Both the position numbers and the translations under genes were made by a program. A model generated the notes under the pieces. It ran no database searches. It worked only from the letters and a program-made list of their open reading frames with translations, and was not told the DNA's origin. A stretch of DNA of 11,851 nucleotides from Bacteroides ovatus (GTDB lineage Bacteria; Bacteroidota; Bacteroidia; Bacteroidales; Bacteroidaceae): the NCBI GenBank assembly GCA_030844565.1, contig JAUUNK010000150.1, forward strand, positions 1-11,851, in the 5' to 3' direction. This document shows, piece after piece, positions 1-6,566 of the stretch (the stretch's first letter is position 1; every line of letters begins with the position of its first letter).

Positions 1-18
1 TGTGCCCATTAATTTTAA

Positions 19-76
19 AGCATCGCCTCTGTGAGGAACTTTTTCAGTGCCCTCCTCGCGGTTCGTGCTTTTTTCT
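19..76 (+). terminator. Candidate intrinsic terminator, plus-strand orientation
   Basis: A 9-bp stem pairs 29-37 (CTGTGAGGA) with 53-61 (TCCTCGCGG) around a 15-nt loop. An outer, bulged 5-bp stem pairs 20-25 with 64-68, and six T residues follow at 69-74. Two stem pairs are G-U in the plus-strand RNA and would become A-C mismatches in the minus-strand RNA, so the hairpin favours plus-strand transcripts. It probably ends a gene lying to the left of the window and converging on this operon. It might also help to stop the operon transcript, because the minus-strand copy is followed by TTTAAAATT. No folding energy was computed. Confidence 0.5.
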
Positions 77-113
77 CTTGTTAACTTTACTATTAAATGC
101 AGGAAAACTTCCT

Positions 114-2270
114 TTACTTAATTTCTTTCAATCCTTTCACCGACTCTTGCGTTGCTTCCTTTAAACTGATAGCAACTCCCCCGCTCGAAGCTAATTTTTG
201 CTTCAAGATACTTTTATTGGTCACCAGCAACCGACGAATGCGATAGCTTTGAGGATTCGTATCCCAGTGAGCATCTTTTCCATCCTCATAAAGAGTTGCC
301 ACATATTTTTTCTTTGCCGGAAGGAAATCGAAAGATATGGTTGCCACACGTGGATTCTCATCCGTAATCGCTCCCACAAACCATTCTTCGGTATGTTTTG
401 CTTTACGCGCTACAGTTATGTAATCGCCTGGCTCTGCTTCCAGGTAGCGACTGTCTGACCAATCAACAGGAACATCCTTAATAAACTGAAAAGCATCCAT
501 AAAACGGCGGTAGTTAGAAGGAAGGTCCGCCGCCATCTGAATAGGACTTGGCATAGTGACATACAGAGCCAGTTGCTTGACTAATGTAGTGTGTACCTGT
601 TCGTCTCGCTTACTTCCGTTGTAATAACTTAGCTTAGTTTCGAATATCCCCGGCGTATAATCCATTGGTCCTCCTTTGAGACGGGTAAAAGGAAGAATGA
701 GGGTATGGTCAGGATCGTTCCCGCCCATCGATTCGAACTCTCCGCCACGAGCTGATTCTTGAGCAAGCCAGTTTGGATATGTACGGCAAAGCCCGGTAGG
801 ACGCACAGCTTCATGACTATCCACCATAATTTTGAAATCGGCAGCTCGCTTAACTACGTGAATATAATGATTATTCATCCACTGGGAAGAATGATATTCA
901 CTCCGGGGGATAACATATCCTACATACCCGGTCTTCACGGTGTTGTAACCATGGTCTACCATATAGTGGAAAGCACTGTCCAGTTGTCGTTCATAGTCGG
1001 CAGCGTTAGCAGATGTTTCGTGGTGCATCAGGATACGCACGCCTTTAAAGGCAGCATACCTCTGAAGTTCCTTCACATCGAAGTCGGGATAAGGCTTCGT
1101 AAACAAAAACTGACGTTCTTTATTATAAGAAGCCCAGTCCTCCCAACCTTCGTTCCACCCTTCTACCAACACAGCATCCATTCCTTGCTCAGCCGCAAAA
1201 TCAATGTATTCTTTCACACGAGCGGTGTTTGCCGGATGATGTCCATTCGGTGTCAGCTTTTGATAATCAGTCACCCCCGGTTTGGCTTTGTAATAATCAC
1301 TATATGCCCATGTCTTACCTTGACCGATAAACATCTCCCACCATACACCGATAAACTTTTGCGGTTTAATCCAGGAAGTATCCGCAAAACGGCAAGGCTC
1401 GTTCAAGTTGAGGATTAATTGAGAAGCAAGAATGTCACGAGCATCATCGCTAACGATAATGGTGCGCCAAGGAGATTGGCAAGGCAGTTGCAGGTAACCT
1501 TTCTTTCCCAACTTGTCTGGGGTGAGGTGGGCAGTAAGTCGGAAGTTCTTGTCATCTACGTTCAGCAACATGGCAGAGTAATCCACTAAAGCCGCTTCAT
1601 GGATATTAAGATAAATACCATCAGCAGTTTTCATCATCAAGGGGGTCTGCACAGTGAAAGAAGTGGCAGGAGACTCATATCCTTTCTTAGATAGATTTTT
1701 CTGCATACCTTCTCTTATCTCGGATAACGGAGCAGTAGTATAGGCAAACTCATTTGTATCATAATCTCCCGGGATGCAGAACGTTTTGTGGTCTCCCGTC
1801 AGATTAAATTCGGTTACTTCCTCCTTTACGGTCAGATAATTCAGATTATCCTGTTCCGGAAGTTCATACCGGAAACCCAGTCCATCATTAAAAAGACGGA
1901 AACGTAGAATGAGTGTGTAGCTATGTTGATCTTGCCGGATGAGGGTAATCGCCATCTCATTATATTGGTTACGGATATGACTGTACTCTCCCCATACCGG
2001 CTCCCAAGTTTCATCGCACTTCCCGGTTTGTATTTTCCCCACCGTAAATCCTTTTGTTAAAGAAGCTTCTTCGGTCTCCAAACCGAGGCAGCTCCAAGGA
2101 ATCATCACTTTTCCTTTGTAGTTGAGCTGATAGACCGGTACGCTGTTCTGAAGCTGTATCTCCAAGCTAAGTTTTCCATTCTGTGATTCCAGCTTGTAGG
2201 CATACACTGGAGAAAGCGCCAACAGGAGGATTCCGCATATTACTGTTCTTATCGTTTTTATCATTATCAT
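114..2270 (-). CDS. GH97 alpha-glucosidase, SusB-like, periplasmic (inverting type)
   Basis: Predicted exo-acting alpha-glucosidase that releases glucose from malto-oligosaccharides in the periplasm. I chose ATG 2270 (718 aa; SusB is about 738). It begins a clean type I signal peptide (residues 1-24, ending PVYA) and lies 7 nt after the amylase stop. The frame stays open back to 2348, but that stretch overlaps the amylase gene and would bury the signal peptide. An N-terminal beta-sandwich (about 25-290) precedes the (beta/alpha)8 catalytic domain (about 300-590) and a C-terminal beta domain. Glutamates in LVEGWNE (E370), MHHETS (E418), SHEAVRPTG (E487) and ESARGGEFE (E505, E511) match by motif and exact spacing SusB E391, E439, E508, E526 and E532, as I recall that numbering. 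E418 marks the inverting, calcium-dependent alpha-glucosidase branch, not the retaining alpha-galactosidase branch, which uses an Asp nucleophile. Last gene of the operon. Linkage preference (alpha-1,4 versus alpha-1,6) cannot be read from sequence. Confidence 0.93.
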   Translation of the reverse strand: MIMIKTIRTVICGILLLALSPVYAYKLESQNGKLSLEIQLQNSVPVYQLNYKGKVMIPWSCLGLETEEASLTKGFTVGKIQTGKCDETWEPVWGEYSHIRNQYNEMAITLIRQDQHSYTLILRFRLFNDGLGFRYELPEQDNLNYLTVKEEVTEFNLTGDHKTFCIPGDYDTNEFAYTTAPLSEIREGMQKNLSKKGYESPATSFTVQTPLMMKTADGIYLNIHEAALVDYSAMLLNVDDKNFRLTAHLTPDKLGKKGYLQLPCQSPWRTIIVSDDARDILASQLILNLNEPCRFADTSWIKPQKFIGVWWEMFIGQGKTWAYSDYYKAKPGVTDYQKLTPNGHHPANTARVKEYIDFAAEQGMDAVLVEGWNEGWEDWASYNKERQFLFTKPYPDFDVKELQRYAAFKGVRILMHHETSANAADYERQLDSAFHYMVDHGYNTVKTGYVGYVIPRSEYHSSQWMNNHYIHVVKRAADFKIMVDSHEAVRPTGLCRTYPNWLAQESARGGEFESMGGNDPDHTLILPFTRLKGGPMDYTPGIFETKLSYYNGSKRDEQVHTTLVKQLALYVTMPSPIQMAADLPSNYRRFMDAFQFIKDVPVDWSDSRYLEAEPGDYITVARKAKHTEEWFVGAITDENPRVATISFDFLPAKKKYVATLYEDGKDAHWDTNPQSYRIRRLLVTNKSILKQKLASSGGVAISLKEATQESVKGLKEIK

Positions 2271-2277
2271 TAAATAT

Positions 2278-3618
2278 TTAATATTTGAATATTTCATACT
2301 GATAAGGTTCCAGTGTGAGAACAGCAGGAAGCACGCTTGTTTTGCCATTCAACAGGCTTTCCACCTGCTCCCCGGCACGTTCAATAGGAGTTTTCACTGT
2401 CATAGACTCATTCGTTGTGTTTACCACGACAAACATTCTTTCTTTTCCGGACAAACGACAATAAGAGGCTACTTTGCCTGTATTATACCATTTAGTTTCC
2501 CCACTTCGCAGAGCTGTCGACGCACAATAAATTTCCATTATTTTTTTATACCCCGTAAGATAACTTTGATTGGAATTCCAATCCATAAGTCGATAATCGA
2601 AGAAAGAAAGTGCTTGAGGATATCCTATCTCCTGCGAACTATAAATGAGCGGCGTTCCTCCCAACGTAGAAGCTATCACAAAAGCAGCCATAGCACCTTT
2701 CTCATTCTTATAAATCTGCAAAGGAGAGTATTCGGACGCCAAATCATGATTAGTGGAGTAACGCAAACGCTGTTTTCTTTCCGGAACATCTTTATACTCC
2801 CGTTTATGGACATCATATAAAGTAGACAAATCAGACGTGCCTGTGAATACCTCTTGCAAGCAGGAAGCAAAATCCCAGCCATATAGCAAGTCGAAACCAT
2901 CCTCATACAGAGAAGAAGCAGAACCTTCAGCAAGCATCAATAAATCGTCACCTTTCAGTATTTTCAGTTCATCAATGGCATGCTTCCAAAAATCATGTGG
3001 TACCCCTTCTGCATAATCGCAACGGAATCCGTCTACATCCACTTCAGTAATCCAATACTTCATTGCTTCCAGCATAGCTTTACGCATATCTGGGTTGTCA
3101 TAGTTAAGATCGGCTACATCTGCCCACCCCATACCATCGGGAGATATAATATTTCCTGCGGCATCCTGAGTATACCACGCTTTATTTTGTATCCAAGCAT
3201 TATCCCAAGAGGTATGATTGGCTACCCAGTCGAGAATAACCCTCATATCTTTTTCATGAGCTTTCTTTACCAGAGTACGCAAGTCATCAAGAGTCCCATA
3301 GTCAGCATTTAATTTTCTATAATCCTTCACACAGTAGGGCGAACCGACGGAGTTCTTTATTCCCTCTTCGTAAATAGGCATCAACCATACGACATTTACT
3401 CCAAATGTTTTGATTTCATCCAAACGGGCAGTTATGGCATTCAACGCATCCGTGCGAGAAAACACTTTCGGATTAGCTTCATAAATCACAATTTCATTAA
3501 CTTCCCCCAGAGAAGAAACAATCGGTTCGTTCACTATTTCACCAGAATCACTGCTACACCATGTAAAAAAGTGCAATAATAACAGAGGGACGAATGTCCG
3601 CAAATAATTTTGTTTCAT
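2278..3618 (-). CDS. GH13 alpha-amylase-family glycoside hydrolase (SusG position)
   Basis: Predicted endo-acting alpha-glucan hydrolase, 446 aa. The GH13 signatures are complete: DWVANH (130-135, region I), a VADLN-type region V (168-172), GFRCD (197-201) with R199 and nucleophile D201, LAEG with acid/base E231, and TNHD (289-292) with transition-state stabiliser D292. A beta-sandwich domain C follows from about 370. The N-terminus looks like a lipoprotein signal: a hydrophobic stretch from residue 9, then FTWC with Cys21 and SSDSGE, an acidic tail of the kind seen on surface-exported Bacteroides lipoproteins. Trp at -1 is unusual for signal peptidase II, so lipidation is uncertain. SusG of B. 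thetaiotaomicron is much longer (about 690 aa) and carries an inserted CBM58; this protein has no room for such a module, so glucan capture probably depends on the neighbouring binding lipoproteins. Its start is 12 nt downstream of the CBM26 lipoprotein stop. Exact specificity (amylase, neopullulanase or maltogenic) is not determinable here. Confidence 0.93.
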   Translation of the reverse strand: MKQNYLRTFVPLLLLHFFTWCSSDSGEIVNEPIVSSLGEVNEIVIYEANPKVFSRTDALNAITARLDEIKTFGVNVVWLMPIYEEGIKNSVGSPYCVKDYRKLNADYGTLDDLRTLVKKAHEKDMRVILDWVANHTSWDNAWIQNKAWYTQDAAGNIISPDGMGWADVADLNYDNPDMRKAMLEAMKYWITEVDVDGFRCDYAEGVPHDFWKHAIDELKILKGDDLLMLAEGSASSLYEDGFDLLYGWDFASCLQEVFTGTSDLSTLYDVHKREYKDVPERKQRLRYSTNHDLASEYSPLQIYKNEKGAMAAFVIASTLGGTPLIYSSQEIGYPQALSFFDYRLMDWNSNQSYLTGYKKIMEIYCASTALRSGETKWYNTGKVASYCRLSGKERMFVVVNTTNESMTVKTPIERAGEQVESLLNGKTSVLPAVLTLEPYQYEIFKY

Positions 3619-3630
3619 CTTATTGTTACA

Positions 3631-4722
3631 TTAATTTTCCTCAGTTTTTTCCATGTCTATTTCCTCGATGCCACTGTCGGTCACCCGAATATAGTAGTCC
3701 CGGTTTAAAGTTATAGGCATGTCGCTTGCTTGCGCTCCTCCACCATTGAAAATTAGGTTCATAAACTTATCATTCAGTTCTTCCCCCATTTCGATGTACT
3801 TATAAACCACTCCATTTATTTCTTTCGTTCCTGTGACAGCAATACCAGGCCAAGCCGGAGTAACATCCCCTCCGTCTGCCCAACCATAAACATTCTGGAT
3901 ACCCCAGGAAGTAACATCTTCCACATATATAATATAACCCATATAATCGCTTGGAACCACTTCCTGGCAATTTGTATCAGTAATGCGGAAATAAAAGTCC
4001 CGCTCCAAAGTAATATTAGGTCCATCAAACTGTTTTCCACCATTATCATTATTAAAAATGAGGTTTACATTTTTATTTTTAAAATCTTCACCCGTATCAA
4101 AATATTTATAGGTTATTTTCCCAATTGTCTTAGTTCCAGTTACCTGAAGCCCAGGCCATCCTCCGCCCAACTCAACATCACCCCAGCCATAGAGAGCCAG
4201 TGCCTCCCAGCCGGATTTATCTTCGACATAAATAGCATACCCGTCATGACTATCCTCCTCCGGTTTGTCCGGTTCAAAATAAGCTTTCCAACGGGATACC
4301 ATCACATTAGTACGTGTCCCTGTAGCGGCTTTAAGCCGATGCAACATTTCTTCATTTTTCACGGTACGTTCCACACCTTGCTGCTTGGAAACAAAATAAA
4401 AACCATCTGCCAGAGTCTTGCCGTTTTCAAAAGTGGAAGGGATTAGATAAATACCCCATTTCACCTCATTGCCGGTAGCTTTTTCCAGTTGCCATTCTAT
4501 TTGTCCTATAGCTTCATCACCCCCGTTAAATTCTCCTACAATGTAAATGTTATCTTCCGCTTTTGTACCTTGCGGCATGATAACCTCCAGTAAGATTGCA
4601 TTTTCTTTTAATTCAAATTGAGGTAACTCGTGTTCAAATACTATCTCTTCCCTATTATCGCAACTCCCAAGTGAAACCTGCAAAGTTATCATCAAGAGCA
4701 AATAAAATAGATTCTTTTTCAT
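3631..4722 (-). CDS. SusE/F-position outer-membrane lipoprotein with tandem CBM26-like starch-binding modules
   Basis: Predicted surface starch-binding lipoprotein, 363 aa, with no catalytic signature. The signal has a good lipobox, LGSC, with Cys21 followed by acidic DNREE. Residues about 40-150 form an Ig/E-set-like domain containing IYIVGEFNGG, reminiscent of the first domains of SusE/SusF. Two modules then repeat about 101 residues apart, at about 162-249 and 263-349. Each reads IYVED..W....YGW, then a WPG motif, TGTK, YKY, NLIFN, an ITL strand and RD(F/Y)Y. This order (YxW, WPG, IFN) is the pattern of starch-binding module family 26. Copy 1 keeps IFNNDNGGKQFDG, whereas copy 2 has the shorter IFNGGGAQASD, so their binding sites may differ. 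Gaps to its operon neighbours are 18 and 12 nt. By position it replaces SusE and SusF, which in B. thetaiotaomicron are two separate proteins. Binding is inferred, and whether the first domain binds glycan is unknown. Confidence 0.85.
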   Translation of the reverse strand: MKKNLFYLLLMITLQVSLGSCDNREEIVFEHELPQFELKENAILLEVIMPQGTKAEDNIYIVGEFNGGDEAIGQIEWQLEKATGNEVKWGIYLIPSTFENGKTLADGFYFVSKQQGVERTVKNEEMLHRLKAATGTRTNVMVSRWKAYFEPDKPEEDSHDGYAIYVEDKSGWEALALYGWGDVELGGGWPGLQVTGTKTIGKITYKYFDTGEDFKNKNVNLIFNNDNGGKQFDGPNITLERDFYFRITDTNCQEVVPSDYMGYIIYVEDVTSWGIQNVYGWADGGDVTPAWPGIAVTGTKEINGVVYKYIEMGEELNDKFMNLIFNGGGAQASDMPITLNRDYYIRVTDSGIEEIDMEKTEEN

Positions 4723-4740
4723 AAATATATCTGTTTAAAG

Positions 4741-6534
4741 TTATTTATAATTAGGATTTTGTATCAGCCCCGGATTTACCAGTAAAGCGGATGAGGGAAG
4801 CGGAAACCATTCATATTTACGATTGCGTGTGGCTGGAAGTATTTTACCATCTTCTGTTGCACGGCCAAAGAACCACCACTGCCCTTGAGTAAATTTATCA
4901 AAACGGCGAAGATCAGTACGCCGGCGGCGTCCTTCCGACAAAAATTCCAATCCCCACTGGCTCAACATCCAATCCATATCAAAAGCGGTAAATCCCCTAC
5001 CCGGTTCATCTTTCACCGTTGTCCAGTCAGCCTCGGAGAAATAACGTTTGCGCACACTGTTTACCAATTCTTTTGCACTTTCGGCATCACCAGCACGCAT
5101 TTTACATTCAGCCAGCATATAGACCACCTCTGATAAGCGGAATTCCACTTCATCGATGTCCTGGAAATCAATTCCGGCAGAAGCCGGATAGATAGGATAC
5201 TTGACCAATCTTATACCCGAAGTCGTTTCGCCCCAACGAGGTGACATGACATCTTCCAGCTTGCGGCCTTTATTCATAAAGGTACCTACTTGGTCTACAT
5301 ATACAATAGGCTGCCCATCCCTATCAGCATCCGCCTTTAGAGGTTCTCCAGTTCCATAATTTGCTTTGATGGCCCCTTTGAGAAACATCCCTCTGTATTC
5401 ATTCGTTCTCTCATTATACACGTAGTTCTGTTTACGTATATCCCGGTCATCATACCGTTCATACACCGCACCTAATTTATCATTGTAAGGAGCATCTAGA
5501 AAACACTTAGCATGATCTGTTCCACCATACGTATTCACATCTCCGGAATTATCGAAAGAAGGAACCAAGCATGCACAATTCCAAGGGCTTTGCTGGTAAG
5601 TTCCGTTAAAGTAATCCCAGATATTGTAGGGCATAAAAGGCATATCCCGCATCCAGCCGCCGTTTAGTTGTCCCACTTCAAAAGCGAAAGCCATAATAAT
5701 TTCCGGACACGTAATGTTTCCAATGGAATAAATATCCCGATAATCGTCTGCTATCGAATAAGTACCATACTTATTACTGAGAATTTCTTGGCAAAGCGTG
5801 GCGCACTCTTCGTAATGTTCTTCTTTGATAAAAACCCCGGCATTCAAGAGTAAACGCGCCTTAATAATGCGGTTCACCGCCTGATTCATACGGTTGACAT
5901 TATTCTGAGTAAGATTTTCTACACATTGGTCCAATTCATCTACAATAAAATTATATATCTTTCTGCAGCTTATATCAAAATCAGGATCAGCAGTAGGAGG
6001 CACCTCCGTTCCTGTAGAAATATTAAGCGGCAAAGCACCTCCCCAGATTTCAAATATGTTGTAATAAGCCCATGCCCGCAAGGTCCGTACTTCACCGATA
6101 TAGGTTTTCATTTTTTGTGCAGTCATTTTCAAAGAAGTGGGATTAAGAGACTCAAGATCAGCAATTAATGTATTGCATAATCCAATAGTAGTCCATGCCG
6201 TTTCCCAAGTCGTACGGATGATTTTTGAGTCGGGTGTCCAGGTATGCGACGAAAGCACGAACTTTTCTCCTTCGTCATATCCCCATAAACCACCATTCCA
6301 TGAACGCCAGGCTACCTGATCGGCAGAGAATTCTTGAAGGTACCAGAAATATTCAATATAACTCATTGCTCCTGTCTGGTAAATGGAAGCAACGGCACCT
6401 TTTACACTGTTTTCATCCTGATAATAAATAGTAGAGTCCACCCTGTCAAACACTTCTTCCGTAAGGTCGAAACAAGATGATACAGAGAAACTCACCAAAG
6501 CGGCTAACAGCCAGTTGTATTTTAAGTATTTCAT
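4741..6534 (-). CDS. SusD-like (RagB/SusD family) nutrient-binding outer-membrane lipoprotein
   Basis: Surface lipoprotein that forms the lid of the SusC channel and hands oligosaccharide to it; 597 aa, somewhat longer than SusD (about 550). The lipobox is VSSC with Cys21 followed by FDLTEE. The N-terminal SusD-like region includes the conserved helix around RAWAYYNIFEIWGGALPL (153-170). The RagB/SusD C-terminal part carries RLSEVVYMLAECKMRAGDAE (466-485), a SEGRRRRTDLRRF stretch (533-545), and the typical ending FPLPSSALLVNPGLIQNPNY. Aromatic-rich segments such as 75-85 (AWRSWNGGLWG) and 294-318 are candidate sugar-stacking surfaces, but I cannot assign ligand residues without alignment. The mature chain has ten Cys residues, including a CAC pair at 320-322, which looks high for an envelope protein. 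The start lies 32 nt after the susC-like stop, and pairing with that transporter is the defining context. Confidence 0.95.
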   Translation of the reverse strand: MKYLKYNWLLAALVSFSVSSCFDLTEEVFDRVDSTIYYQDENSVKGAVASIYQTGAMSYIEYFWYLQEFSADQVAWRSWNGGLWGYDEGEKFVLSSHTWTPDSKIIRTTWETAWTTIGLCNTLIADLESLNPTSLKMTAQKMKTYIGEVRTLRAWAYYNIFEIWGGALPLNISTGTEVPPTADPDFDISCRKIYNFIVDELDQCVENLTQNNVNRMNQAVNRIIKARLLLNAGVFIKEEHYEECATLCQEILSNKYGTYSIADDYRDIYSIGNITCPEIIMAFAFEVGQLNGGWMRDMPFMPYNIWDYFNGTYQQSPWNCACLVPSFDNSGDVNTYGGTDHAKCFLDAPYNDKLGAVYERYDDRDIRKQNYVYNERTNEYRGMFLKGAIKANYGTGEPLKADADRDGQPIVYVDQVGTFMNKGRKLEDVMSPRWGETTSGIRLVKYPIYPASAGIDFQDIDEVEFRLSEVVYMLAECKMRAGDAESAKELVNSVRKRYFSEADWTTVKDEPGRGFTAFDMDWMLSQWGLEFLSEGRRRRTDLRRFDKFTQGQWWFFGRATEDGKILPATRNRKYEWFPLPSSALLVNPGLIQNPNYK

Positions 6535-6566
6535 ATTTTCTCGTTCTTATGAATAATTCTACTTAT

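Noticed and set aside
20..74. Possible tRNA or small RNA gene suggested by GGTTCG near position 60
   Set aside because: No acceptor stem, anticodon arm or D arm can be drawn; the stem followed by T6 is better explained as a terminator.
759..1418. Open frame of 219 codons on the plus strand opposite the GH97 gene
   Set aside because: It lies entirely antisense to a well-supported catalytic domain, has no recognisable domain, and its composition looks like the reverse frame of a coding region.
2271..2348. Upstream extension of the GH97 frame to 2348
   Set aside because: It overlaps the amylase gene and would put 26 extra residues before a clean signal peptide; ATG 2270 fits the operon spacing and SusB length.
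3816..4049. Open frame of 77 codons on the minus strand inside the CBM26 lipoprotein gene
   Set aside because: It is an out-of-frame overlap with conserved repeat modules in the main frame; no independent support.
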